A DNA stretch of 64,000 nt from assembly GCA_023374025.1 (NCBI GenBank), contig SIJG01000016.1, forward strand, positions 1,826,142-1,890,141, read 5' to 3'. This document shows positions 33,560 through 45,531 of the stretch, one piece after another; the first letter of the stretch is position 1; every line of letters starts with the position of its first letter. This stretch comes from Heterodera schachtii (lineage: Eukaryota > Nematoda > Chromadorea > Rhabditida > Heteroderidae). Under the pieces are notes generated by a model, which saw only the letters and a program-made list of their open reading frames with translations, did not search any database and was not told the origin of the DNA. The translations under genes and the position numbers were made by a program.

Positions 33560-35915
33560 ATGACGGGTGTTTGTGAGTTAACTGAAAAACATTCCAAAGT
33601 TCGCTTACATTTGCCGCTGGAATTGCATTGTGAGGTGTGTTTTGTGTGTGTCTCATTTTCTTCAAATTGGCTTTTGCCTAATTAGACGATTGATTTTGTT
33701 TTTTAATTACCTAATTTAGCTGCTTTCTGCGCTTCCCTTTGAACATGCCGCTCGTCTGCTTTTACTTTCCAAAGCAATTGCCAAAAATTGCAATTCTCTC
33801 GTGCAAAAACAAAGAAAAGGGTGGAAGGTGAAAAGGAAACCTTATTTTTTATGATTTTATTTATTTTTTAGGTCTTTTCCGAAAATTGTATCGACAAAAT
33901 TATGAAAGTTTATCACCCGCTCGTCTCTCCAACACTGAAAAGCATTGAAGAGGTGAGCTGTCACTTTTGCATATTTGTTCATAGTTTGGCCTGGTAATTA
34001 GTCCAATTGGGTTCCCTAATTGTCTCATTAATTAAGGAACATCATTCACTTGAGCATTCGGAAGCGCACCAGCAAGACACATTTCTTAATAAGGTGAGAA
34101 TTCGTTTTTATGGCAAAATTTATTATACTGTCCATGGCACAAAAAGAGGGGTTCGGATTATTTGTTTTTTATTTTCTTAAAATTAATTAAAAAATCATTA
34201 GGGACCCATTTTCCTTTATTATATACAAAAACCGTCGGTTTTGCCTCTCCCCACGCCATTTCTTCGAGTCGGGCCTCTCATGTCCAGTAAAAAACGACAA
34301 AATCGGCGGCCTTTTCTCTGCTCTTTTGTCATTAAAAAAAACGCCGTTAGAATTGAAAATTTGCCATTTTTTGGTGAAAATCTGCTAACAAAGCACACAC
34401 AAAACTCCAAAATTTTTCCCGGCGGCGCCTATCGGCACCGCCGGCCTCCCTGTTCCCGAAAATTTTTTGGAAAAAGCGCGCCGAAAAAAGAACGGTTTTT
34501 GAAAAGCAAAAAAAAAAGAAAGAAAAAAAAAGAAGAAGGTCATCGGCAGCCGACCCCCCTTCGCAGAAATTTTTTCCGACCCACCCCCTTTTTAATATAT
34601 GTCCAAAATTCTAATTTGGAGGTGCCGTCGCTATGTGTGTGCCGTCCAAAATATTCAATTCATTAAATTTTGAAAATTTACTCAGAGTTTATAAAGGGGA
34701 AAGGCCTTCAATTGTTTGTAATCATAATCTCATCCTTATTTTCAATTAATTTTGTTTCCGTATTTGCATAATCTTTCCAAATTTCAGCATATTCAAGATT
34801 CTCGTGCCGAACTTTCCTTTTTCGTTGGTGCCAATTTGGTGCGGCGTTTGGCAAAATGTGAAACGGCAGGCCAAGTGATGACCGAACTGTTGAACAGCGT
34901 CGTTAACATGCACCATTTCATTGAAACGCAAGTTCCAGTGGAAATCCGGGCTATGGTACACGGAGTAAGCACCCCCCCCCAAAAAAAAGTAAAATTTAAC
35001 ACGGAGAAAGGGCTAGAAGAGACTCCCAGCGGGTACTCCCCAGTTAAAAAATCCTAAATTATGGCACCATCCTTTTTTATCCCGGAAAGTTTTAAGAATT
35101 AAAAATTCAGAAAAATGCCAATAAATTTGAAAGTACTCATATTTTTTGAAATTGAAATTTTCTAATAAAATACAAACTCACTGAATTTTTCCGAAATATG
35201 TTTTAAAAAGTCTAAAAAATTGTGCCATAGGCATTTATATGCACTGAATCTTCACCAAAACAAAACAAAAAAACTAATGCAAAAAGTTTTTATATTTTTG
35301 AGCCCCTTTCTTAAGCACAAGGCCGCAATATTTAATCCAAAGTCATATGAACAATTTCAATTTTTCAGGTTTAAGAAGCGAATGAAAGAAATGGACGAGC
35401 GATTCAACGAAGTCAAAAGGCTTGCCGACCGAATAAAGTGAATTTGGCCCTTTAATATTGAAATGTTTTTAAAAAATTATTGCCAAATTGTCTTTTATTC
35501 CTCCGTTTTGGCACCGTTTGCCCTTTCCTTTTCGGTCCGATTTCGTCCCGCGCGACATTCCGTCCCAAATGTTTCCGACGGCCACCGTTTGGTCCGCTGA
35601 ACGTCTTCGGCGCGATTACACTGACCATTTGCGTGCTTTGCGCGTTCGATTGCGTGAAACGAAGAGAAACTATCGCAAAAAGTGAGCGAAAATTCAGGAA
35701 CAATTCCTTTCATTTTAAATAAACATTGAAATTATTTGTTTGTTTTTTTGTATAGGCTCAATCAAATCGGAGTGTGCAAACAAATCAACGAATGGTACGG
35801 CGAATTGAAAATGCATCGCCGCATTATTTTGGACCAATGGAGGGCACTTTTGAAGCAAAAAGTGGGTTCAGAAGGGCTGGGACCCCCCAAAGTTGGGGTT
35901 GAGAAAGTCGGGTGA
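33560..35915 (+). CDS. F-box-like, coiled-coil-rich protein of unknown function
   Basis: Exons joined by GT-AG introns read MTGVCELTEKHSKVRLHLPL, then LPFEHAARLLLLSKAIAKNC (a possible degenerate F-box helix set), VFSENCIDKIMKVYHPLVSP, EHHSLEHSEAHQQDTFLNK, AELSFFVGANLVRRLAKCET and MTELLNSVVNMHHFIETQVP. A helical segment FKKRMKEMDERFNEVKRLAD follows, then FVPRDIPSQMFPTATVWSAE, HLRALRVRLRETKRNYRKK and the last exon KLNQIGVCKQINEWYGELKM to the stop at 35913-35915. The joins near 35000-35370 (FKKRMK exon) and around 35440-35500 are uncertain, so it could be two genes. It lies directly downstream of another F-box-like gene in the same orientation, suggesting local duplication and divergence. Confidence 0.5.
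34408..34485 (-). repeat. Dispersed repeat with palindromic GC core, copy 2
   Basis: Reverse complement of the repeat at 13278-13362, including cccggcggcgcctatcggca and aaaaagcgcgccg. It lies in the roughly 690-bp intron of the F-box-like coiled-coil gene. Confidence 0.75.
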
Positions 35916-37296
35916 TCCTTTTTTTGATTCTTCACAACGCTTTTTACGCCACGCACTCATTTTTTAATTTATAGAAAAGATTTAAATTTGAGTGTAATTT
36001 ATCATAGAATTATCCAAAAAGGGGGCAATTTTTGTGGGTTTTTGGGTTTAAATTTTTTTGTTAATCCGTTAAGAAATCAAATAAAAAGACGAACGAAATG
36101 TTAACGGAATTGAAGGTTTATGCAAATAAAAATTGTTCATTTTGTTAAGTCAACAGAATTTGATGTCAGCGTTTGGTGCGCTCAAATGCTCAGTGAACTT
36201 GAAGCGAACAATGCGCTTACCGTGAGTATTTTTTTGCATTTATTTTTTCATTTTTTGGGAAATATGAAAAAAGCTCTTTAAATGACTGACAAAATGCACA
36301 AAATTGTGATCCAATTCTTTAAGATTTGATGAAGCACGACGAAGAAGGCAATTGAAAGGCCAAGGAAATAAATGCCCAAGTTTGACCCGAAAGACAAATG
36401 TTTCTTCCTGATTTTCTATTTTGGTTTGATTATATTCGAATAAAACATATGAATTGGAAATATTAAAATCTGAGAACTTTCTTTTCAATGTCTGCTAATT
36501 GCTTAAAGGTTACTTTTTTCATAAGATTAATCCATTTATCGAAATTTTTTAAAGAATTTTATAGTATAACAAATTTTGGACAAGAATGCTAAAATTTGTT
36601 AAAAACGGTCTAAGAAGGTTAGGAAGGATATTTGCTTTAATATTTATTTTTAAAATTGCCTTATTTATCGCTCCTTTGGCCAAATGATACAAACTCTGTT
36701 AACGCGGCCTCCTAAATTTTTTGACTCAAAAAACCAAAAATTGTCAACAAAAATTGAATGCTTAATATAATTAGGAAAGTGAAATATTTTATTTTTTGAA
36801 ATAGTTTATTTTTTTCAGGATCCGGTTGGACCCGATATCTGGCCCGGTTGAAAAAGTTTACCTGGACCCTAACCCGGCTTTTCTGGACCCGGCAATACCC
36901 GGCCCCGGTTTGTCCAAATACCCGGACCCGGCCTACCCTATTTTAGATCGATTTAGACCGTTTTTAACCGATTTTAAATTTGGGGACTGTTGAGATATAT
37001 TTGCCATTTATTTTATATAAATACATAACAAAAAGAATTACAAAAAAAAAGTTATTATTAAATTTAATCTGTATTAAATTATGTAATCATAAAATTTTTA
37101 GCATTTTTATCATTCTATCGATTCACATTTAAAATATGAAGAAAAATGAATCGATCTTGGCAAATACCTAAAAAATTATTTTCATTAATTTGGTGAAATG
37201 CTAAAATTATAGAAATAATAATTTTGTAAACATCAGCCACTTTCAATTCAGTTTCCGTATTATTATAAATATTTTAAATTTCCGTTAATATTCGAA
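35916..37296. other. Intergenic with a GACCCGG word array
   Basis: No gene is supported. Positions about 36819-36945 contain repeated gacccgg / cccggttt words (ggatccggttggacccgata, then cccggacccggcc) between AT-rich arms, one of the word-repeat elements. Confidence 0.6.
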
Positions 37297-40249
37297 ATGC
37301 TTTTTTTGCTGCTCCTTTCCCTTTTGTTTTTGCCGTTGGATATTTTTTTCACCCAAATTGTGCCCGCAAAAGGGGGAAACATCGGCGGGAAGAGGGGCTG
37401 TTATGTGAGTTAAAAATTAATTTCATATTGAAATATGATTATTATAAGAACGTTGTCCTTTTGCATCGAATAAATTTAAGTAATTAATTTTTTAATTGGT
37501 TAATTAAGTGGTTAAATATTTTTTTTATATTTATGTTAGTGAAATTAGGAGAAAAAGTCAGAATTGTTTTTGTGCATTTTTATTTATTTTTATAATTAAT
37601 TAATCTCTCTAATTTGTAAGGGATATTGTGAAAAGTTTAATGCGTTGGAAGATGACTTGGAGAAAATGAGGCAAATAAAGGCAAACGCTGAATGTTTTGT
37701 TGACGACATGGGAAAAGTCATTAAAGGGTTTGAGAAGAAACTGAACAAATTGAGGACCAGCGTAACGAAATTGGAGGAAGAAAATGAGAGTTTAACCGGG
37801 GATTAGCAGGGAGTAATTAACTAATTGAAGCGTTTAACTGGGATTAATTAAGCATAACCTTGGCTAATTAAGATTGGATAGGTGCCGGTTCGTTTCGCTT
37901 ATTTTTTTAATTTGTAAGATAGGCTAAAAAAAGAAATGACTGGGACCAGTTTGTTGAATTTAATATTAAAATTATGTCATACCAATCGGACAAAAGATTC
38001 CCTTTTTAAATATTTTTTCCACTATTATTAAACATATCCTTTTGAATAGAGAACGACACAATCGTTTTATCATTTCGGGTAAATTTTATTGATTTTCGAT
38101 TTTTACGAAAACTTGTTTTTGATGTTCCTTTAAGGGTTCTTTTATGGTTGACTTTGCTCTTTTAGAAATACTTCAAAAATAAATTTAAAAAAATTTAGAG
38201 AAAATTGCGAAAAAAATTAGAGAGTTCTAAACGGCACAATTCGGAGAATGAACCGAATTATGAGGAAGAGAGTATGTTGTTACATAAAATAATAATTATA
38301 TTAAAAATAATAATTGTAATTTAATATTTATAAAATACGTAATTAAAGCCTTACTAAATTTAGATGAAATTCACGTCCTTTTCTTCTCATTTTTTAAATA
38401 ATAAAACGTCACTTTTAAGTGCACATTGAACATTTGAGTCACTCATTTAATGTGGGAATGGCAATGGAAGAAGGCGAATATTCGGGGGAAGGAAATTACG
38501 AAGACGAAGAAGAAGCGGAGGAGGAGCCGGACATTGAGGAATTGTTGCGCAATTCGATGAAACGGAAGAGTCTCGAGACAATTGAGGAGGGGGAAGAAGT
38601 CGGGAATGGCATTTAGGAGAAAATCGAAAGAAAAAAAAAACGAATTTCAGGTGGAGAAAAACCAATGGGACCAAAGCGAAGGGGGACACCATAAGGAGCT
38701 GAAAATCAGTGGGAAGAAAAAGTGGATAATCACCAACGAAGGAAGCGGAAGAAGTGAGCAATGGCCATTAGAACATAGAGGAAATTTGAAAAAATGTCTT
38801 ATTTTGTTAAAAAAATTCAGATGGTCGGACGGCGTTTGCCGAATTTGGCATTCCGAAGAAAGCGTCCGGCATTTTTTATTTCGAAGTGAAAATCATAAAC
38901 AATGAAGGGTAAGTTTAATCGGATAAGCTAACATTTTACACAAATAAGCACTAAGAGTCATTAATAATTAGTCATTATTTATTTGATAATTAATTTCAAT
39001 TCTCAATTTTGATCGCAATTCCCGTTTAAGTCCCATTTACATTGGACTTGCCGAAAAGGGCAAAAAGGGAATGCCGGTGACAACTTTGGTCGGTCATTTA
39101 AAGGGCACTTATGCGTACGGAAGCGGCGGAGTTTTTTACGGACAGACGGGAGAAAATATTAGCAATTATATGGAACATCAATTTGGCGAGAACGACATTG
39201 TGGGCTGTGGAATGAATTTGAAGACGAGAGAAATATTTTACACGAAAAACGGCAAAAAATTGAATCTTTTCGTCGGAAAAGGTATGGCATAATGCCGATG
39301 GCACCAAAAGGGGTGAAAGAGGTGGGGGGGGGGGGGCAGGTACCATCGGCACGAATAGCCAGAATTTGCCGGGTCATTCTTGACTCGGCTTTTTTCCGAG
39401 CCTATACCCCGAACTGCATAACAAACAATACGATATCGTACTTTCTTACTCTATTTTTTACTCAAAAATTTGAATATTTTTCTAAATTTCCTTTATTTAA
39501 TTTTTCGCTTCTAAAAATCCGGCCTCTAATGATTAATTAATTAAATGTTGTGGTAGTTTTTCTGTCTTTTACCATATTTTCAGGTTGTCCATTTTCCTGC
39601 TTGGATTGACCTTGGGATCCTTTTTGGAATTTTCCATTTACTATTAAATATTCGATTTGTGTCTAAAAAATAAAGACTGTCGAACTGGGCCTGGCACCGT
39701 TTTCTATCTGAGCGGAAAACCGGTCCGGCGATTTTGAGTTTTCAGCTTTTTAATTTTGACAGTAAAATTTAAAAATAATGAAAAATTGGTTGTTTTGGTT
39801 TTCAAAATGACGAGTACGTTACCAAACCTAAATTTTTTAATGTGATTTGTATTTTGTTTGGCCTAAATCAACGGCTATTGAAAATATCTGGTAATGATAA
39901 TATATGAAAGGTTTAATTTTTCCAACCTTTTCCGGACTCGGCAAATCAAAATCCGGTTTGACCGGCTTGGGAGAGGACGAGCCCGGAAATCGGTTGGTTT
40001 TAAAATGTCGGTGGTCTCTCGTAAAACAATTAAAAACACATTTTAGACTAATTGTTTAAAGGACAAGCAAATCTTTGGTTTTAACCCTTTAACACTTTTT
40101 TAGATAATGCCAAATTATTTGTTGATCAGTCAAAGTCAAACATAAACGATTTATATCCTTGCGTAAGTTTGGTTTGCCCTGGTGACAAAATCACGGCAAA
40201 TTTCGGTGACAAATTTAAATTCAAAATTAAAGACAACAATTTGGAGTAA
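37297..40249 (+). CDS. Signal peptide, coiled-coil, SPRY-domain protein (SPRYSEC-like)
   Basis: Exon 1 (37297-37404) is a signal peptide (MLFLLLLSLLFLPLDIFF). Exon 2 (from 37621) is a coiled coil (LEDDLEKMRQIKANAECFVD, FEKKLNKLRTSVTKLEEE). If spliced at 37799 it joins in phase to 38221-38271 (KRHNSENEPNYEEE), then 38420 onward (acidic EGNYEDEEEAEEEPDIEELL), then a full SPRY domain: NQWDQSEGGHHKELKISGKK, ASGIFYFEVKIIN, PIYIGLAEKGKKGMPVTT, DIVGCGMNLKTREIFYTKNG. After an 822-bp intron (39282-40103) come LYPCVSLVCPGDKITANFGD and the stop at 40247-40249. All phases fit. Secreted SPRY proteins are a large effector family in Globodera, but a coiled coil before SPRY is unusual. Alternative: exon 2 reads on to a TAG at 37804, giving a 97-residue secreted coiled-coil protein, with the SPRY gene separate. 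Confidence 0.7.
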
Positions 40250-40739
40250 AGAAAAGGGGCATCAATGAAAAAGAATGTAAAAGAATTGATGAAAAATTTT
40301 TAATTCGAATTTTTAAAATTTTAAGTCTCACGAAAATTTCTGAGTGATTGAGAGGAAGTAAAGAAAATATAAATGTTAATTAAAAATATTTTAATATTCA
40401 TTTATTATTCCTTGGCTTTTTGGACAAAAGGTAACAAATTTTTTGGTTCTGTGAAGGTCTCGGTTTATTTTTTTATGATAATTTCGAATTATTCTAAATA
40501 AAATTCGCGAAAATTTTCTAACATAAATAAAAATATATATTTTTTACATATTTAAATAATAAGAGTATCAAAAACAAAATTGAAGAAGTTTAAATTTCTA
40601 CTTGATTTTTTAAATTTGTTCGAATAAAAAATTTGCAAATGTATTCGGGCAACGTGCTATGCTAATTAAATCAATCAATCATCGATAACTAAAGGGTTAA
40701 TGCTAAGTGACAGTAATGTCAGTTTCCCGGCTAATTTGT
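40250..40739. other. Intergenic
   Basis: AT-rich; shared 3' region between two convergent genes. No further gene seen. Confidence 0.4.
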
Positions 40740-42510
40740 TCATTCAATTGCAAAATTAGCGGAAACAAATTGCAGCAAATATTCGGTCCGAAATTCGCGG
40801 ATAATTTGCAAAATCTGAAAAATTGAAAACAATCAATGGCCACATTTGTTTTTCACCTTTGGCGAACTGATCACTTCGTCCGTCGCTTTTTCGCACATTT
40901 TCTCCCAATTGAAAAGGGCATTGGCCAAAGAACGCTGATCAGAATGGAGTTTGAAGTGCAAATATTCATCGATGTCAGTGAAATTTGGTTGCTTTAAAAA
41001 ACAAAACTTTCATTTTAATTTTAATTAAAATGAAAAAGTTACGCTATGAGAAGTCGAAGGCGAATTGCGCAGCTGATAATGATAATGATCATCATCACTT
41101 TCCCCTTCCTCGTCAGCAGAAGCATTGAAGACAATTTGATCAGAAAAAAAAAGATGAACCGTTATTCGTTAAAGAGTCAAAAGTCAAAAGCCATACCAAA
41201 AAAGCTGAGACATTCCCTTTCCTCGGCACTCATTTCGAATTGGCTATGCCGTGTCTCAACTGATTCTGCGGCCTGTCCATGACCATGCCCAACTTGCTGC
41301 TGCTGCTGCTGTTGCTCTCTCTGTTCCTCGTGCTCGTTTTGCGAATGTTGTCCCCGTTTTGCGTGCTTCGTTTGGCTCTGATGGTCTTTGGCATTCGTCT
41401 TGCTTTTCTCATGTTCGCGGAGTTCATCATCTTTTTCCCCTTCCTCCTTTTCTTCCTTTTTCTCCTCTTCCTCCTTTTTCTCATCCGTCTTCTCATTCTC
41501 CCCTTTTCCGTCTTCATCGACTACATTCTTTTCCTTTTCTCTTTCTTCCTCCTTTTCCACTTTTTCCTCTTCCTCTTCCTCCTCCTCTTTATTCTGATAA
41601 TTTTTTCCCCTTTTTTGCCGAGTTTCTAATGTTTCTTTTGCCCAATTGATTTCATAGTCATGCAGCTTCTCACCAATTATTTTTGCCATCGAAAAAATGA
41701 TGCCAACTTTGATTAAATTGCGTGCCGAATTCCTTTCCTCCTAAACTTTGTATATTCAATTAATTTTCAATTGTTTCTCTCTTTTTTCTTACCTTTGTCC
41801 CTTCATTTTCCGCAAATAATTTTGTACTTCTTGATGACATTTTTGTCAGAAAAGCAATTAGCGCTTCTCCAATTTGGCCTTTTATTGAATGCATTTCTCT
41901 TAAGAAAGGGCCCACAATTATTCCTCCGCTGTCTTTGGCCAATTGAATCAATGCCTTTAAATGGGTTTTTGGATTTAAATTACTTTTAATTACCAATTAA
42001 TTGACTTAACCGAATCGGGCGGTATTAAATTATAAAAGGAAAATGTTGACGAAATGTGCCGAAGCAGCAAACTGATGAATTTGCGAGCTTGGAACCGCGT
42101 GACAATTCGACGATTTTCTCAAATGGAAAAGCATTAAAATCATTTTGATAAAAGAATAAAAAGACCGACCGAATGGGGCAAAAAATTGGGCAATTTCAGT
42201 GGGAGGCGAAGCGATCGGTGGGGGAATTGCGGACGGAGCAGAAGCAAGGCCTAAATCACTGATCATTTCACAGTTTTGCATTTATGTATAAAAATATTTA
42301 GTATTAATTTTATTGCCAAAATAATAAAAAATAATTAAAAAATGTAAAATAATTAACTTTTTTTTAATTATTTGATAAAAGAGAACAAAAAAAAGACAAT
42401 TTCGATTTACCATGTTCTTCCAAATCAAACGCAAGTACGGAATTTGACTTTTGACGGAACAAAACCATGACAACTGCCAGTGCCAATAAAGTCAAAACAT
42501 TGCCATTCAT
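40740..42510 (-). CDS. Secreted protein with Glu/Gln/His-rich low-complexity region
   Basis: Begins at 42510 with a signal peptide (MNGNVLTLLALAVVMVLF, then SVLAF). Further exons read a Pro-rich linker (LASAPSAIPPPIASPPTEIA), a helical segment (ALIQLAKDSGGIIVGPFLRE, EALIAFLTKMSSRSTKLFAE), then MAKIIGEKLHDYEINWAKET leading into a long run of E and K, and a QQQQQQQVGHGHGQ segment ending about 41177. Two terminal exons follow: TDIDEYLHFKLHSDQRSLAN, then IIREFRTEYLLQFVSAN with stop at 40740. The helical parts recall small secreted nematode proteins such as the SXP/RAL-2 (DUF148) group, but I cannot confirm that. Joins near 42050-42200 and 41700 are uncertain. Function unknown. Confidence 0.5.
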
Positions 42511-43965
42511 TTTGTTAATGGCTAAAATAATATTATTTTGTGAAAGAAAATGTGCATTTTAAGATGAATTTTTCCATTTTCTCTTCATAAGCATTGGGCC
42601 ACGTTTAACCCACGCTTTTCCTGCCAAATATTACAAATATCGAAGCTTATATTAAAATGGATGCTAATATTTTTAATCAGCTTTTATTCGACATTTAAAA
42701 AGATATAATTTAAATGAAAAAAATTCAAAGAGAAAAGTCAAGGCTCACAAGTGTCCTGATTTTCAGATTTGTGCCGAATTAAAACAGTCACAAATTGAAG
42801 CTCAAAAAGTTCTAAATTATAGAATCGCAAAGAATTTGCTGTAGAAAAGGATTTTTAATTTCGGTAAAACATTCAAAAAAGTTTCTTTGGTTTAAAATTT
42901 TATAACTTAATAAAAAAAATTATTCTTCAGAAATTTTAAAATAATCATAAAATTGACGGTTTACCTCAGTTGGGCGCCAGCATATTTTTCCATTATAACT
43001 TTCTCTAACTTTTTCTTTGTCCTCTAAATCGAACAATCTTGGTATCATTCGAAAACTTAACATATTTAGTAGAAAATCTTTTAAAGCTGCAAGAAATAAT
43101 GTTGGATTAGAAACAACGAAATCAAATCAAATGTTTTGAGCAGGGACCGGGACCGAATAGGAAACTCGGTCCTCACAGTCCAGGGCCCTATAGGGCAACC
43201 GGAAAATACGAGGACTTCTAATTTTATGTAAGGAAATTCGCAAAATATATGTTAGATAAAATGTAAAAAAATCCCGAAATATGTATGAAATAAATACCCG
43301 ACCCTTTTTTAAAGAAAGTCTTTGCGAAAATATTTTCAAATATCCCTCGGCGCTCAGCTGGAAAAATGGGCTTTTTGGCATGCCGTTGCCCGACGGCATT
43401 TTCCTTCAAATTAAATTGTAAGGCAGGAGCGGAAAACTTTGCGAATTTTTTGATTTATTTTACAAAATTTGTCATTCAAAATTTTTTGAATTAAAGAAAA
43501 AAGCCCGTCTCAGTACGTACCAGCTTACGCAAAAGTTTTTTTTATCCAAAAAGAGAACAGTACAAAGACAAACAAATAGCACCAATCAATACAATTCAGC
43601 ATAAAATTTAAAAATGATCGGTCATTTCTCAAATGGTCACTCATTCCACTGATCACTACGCCCGGGAGTCGAGAACATTTTTCCGTCACTTTGATCTGGC
43701 GGAGACAGCGGCCTAAATTAAGCAAATTTGAAATGGATGAGAAGATTTTTACAAAAATAGAGTCAGGAACATGGAAAATAACTCGGACCAACGTTTACGA
43801 GATGGACCAGCAGGACAAAACTAAGCACTGAACGGTGCTATGTCGTTACTTATATTCTTTCATAAAATCATAATGATGGTTTTTTAAGTAACGACCCAGC
43901 ACCGACTGAACTCCTGTTTTTTTACATACTCCAGGCCCTGTGAAGGATCTGATACAGAAGATACT
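42511..43965. other. Intergenic with word-repeat fragments
   Basis: No gene is supported. About 43135-43205 has gggaccgggaccgaatag and cagggccctatagggcaacc, followed by aaatatgtatgaaat-type words to 43300. ORFs at 43127-43409 and 43525-43791 have no family features and overlap this repeat. Confidence 0.5.
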
Positions 43966-44470
43966 AGAGATCGGTATTTTGAAAAAAGCCTGGACCTGGA
44001 CCTGGATTCCATGTTGGACCTGGACCTGGATTTCCTGGACAAAAATCCAGGAAAATCCAGGTCCAGGAAAAATCCAGGCTCCTCGGGACCTGGATCCAGG
44101 CCTGGACCTGGATTTTTTAACTCATTTTAAAAATCAAAAAAATGTTTGAAAAAATTAATTATTTGCTTAGAAACATTTAAAAATATCTAATTTATAATAA
44201 TAATGTGTTTTTAAATTTATTTAATCTTTTTTTGAAAACTTGAAAAAACATCGGTCACTTGAAATAATAAATTCTAAAATTTTGTCCAGGAAAATCCAGG
44301 TTTTTCCTGTTTTGCCTGGACCTGGATTTTTTTTTCACATTTGACCTGGACCTGGATTTCCTGGACAAAAATCCAGGTCCAGGAAAAATCCAGGTTGCCG
44401 AAAAATGGCCTGGACCTGGACCTGGATCCAGGAAAAATCCAGGCCTGGATCCAGGTCCAGGCCGATCTCT
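43966..44470. mobile_element. Non-autonomous transposon with TIRs, 10-bp target duplication and CCTGGACCTGG words
   Basis: Left end agagatcgg (43966-43974) and right end ccgatctct (44462-44470) are exact inverted repeats. The flanks are an exact 10-bp direct repeat, agaagatact, at 43956-43965 and 44471-44480, which is the expected target-site duplication. A 9-10 bp duplication suggests a Mutator-type transposase acting in trans. The inside is not coding: both halves are packed with cctggacctggatttt words and their complements, so the element can form a large hairpin. It lies 43 bp beyond the stop codon of the adjacent F-box gene. Confidence 0.9.
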
Positions 44471-44522
44471 AGAAGATACTATCGTGTCCGTGCTCTATTC
44501 AAAAATAAGGCCTTCTTTCCGC

Positions 44523-45531
44523 TCACCCAATGGCATCACAAAGACAGAAGTACACATATCGTTCAGATGCATCAAATTTCCGCCTTTCTTTTGCTGAACC
44601 GCCGCCGTTTTTGTAGCTGGCCAAAGTGGTGGCACGGAGAAATGTCTAAACAAAAATGAGAAAACAAAAACAATTTAACGAAAATATAGCGAGCCACCTC
44701 TCTGAAATTGTTGACCCATTCGAGATTTTGTCGATACAAATAATGATGATAGCAATGCAATCGCTTCAGCTGGCCATCTTTTCTCGGAATGTGCAACCAG
44801 TTGGACAACGCATGTCCGGCTGAAGTTATATTTGGCCCAGCATCAGCAATTCCATCGGGATACAGACAACCGGAATTGATTGAATTCAATTGATCAAGAT
44901 CGGTGAGAATTGTCGGTGAAATGAAACGACGCAATTTGTTCAAATGATCGTCCAAATGATCGCGATCGTTGAAGCACAAATGGCGAATGTTTGTCGCAAA
45001 AATCGGCCAAATTTCACGAACAAAAACATCCCAAATTGGTTGGTCATTTGCAATAGTCAATTCCAATTTGGTGCCATTTCTGTCAAAAATTCGCTTATTT
45101 GAACGGAGAAATGCAATGACGGAATAGTCAATGTAGCTGAAGAAACACAAAATGCTTTAGTATACGAACACATATTATAAATTACTCAATTCGAAAATCC
45201 TTAAATCGGATTTGCTTGGGCAGCGGACGGTCGGGAAATGGAAATTCCACGAAATTGTTGCCGATAAGTACGGACACTTCCGCCGGTATTAATCCTATGT
45301 CCCGAATTCTGATCAGTCTCCAAATTGTAAATTCACTTTTTCCATCAAAATGTTTGTCCACCAAAGCATCGAAACGGTAAGAAAGCAATGCCAATTTGAG
45401 ACCGAGTAGAGTATGGTCATAAAACGGGAGAATGTTCAGCCAAATGTCGTTGCACACCCAACTGGAACATAAAAAATGGGTAAATGAAAAAATTTAATTT
45501 TTTTAAAAATAATTCATTACCGTCTGTTCAT
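44523..45531 (-). CDS. Nematode-expanded F-box family protein
   Basis: Four exons join in phase: 45521-45531, 45186-45461, 44698-45136 and 44523-44645, giving 282 residues. It starts MNRRWVCNDIWLNILPFYD with LLGLKLALLSYRFDALVDKH, the pattern of a large cyst-nematode family whose N-terminus is F-box-like. Then come FPFPDRPLPKQIRFKDFRID, DYSVIAFLRSNKRIFDRNGT, WDVFVREIWPIFATNIRHLC and HALSNWLHIPRKDGQLKRLH, matching that family in order. The usual C-terminal strand-rich part of the family is not recognised; the last exon reads TFLRATTLASYKNGGGSAKE and stops at 44523. A donor (GG/gtgagc) at the stop codon could lead to further exons beyond the transposon at 43966-44470, so the 3' end may be altered. 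Likely an SCF adaptor or a degenerate relative; target unknown. Confidence 0.8.

Noticed and set aside
41251..41649. Plus-strand ORFs of over 100 residues made of Phe, Leu and Ser
   Set aside because: They are the antisense of the Glu/Lys-rich secreted protein on the minus strand, which has a signal peptide and flanking exons.
43940..44149. ORF with repeated WTWTWI
   Set aside because: It is the translation of the CCTGGACCTGG words inside a transposable element.
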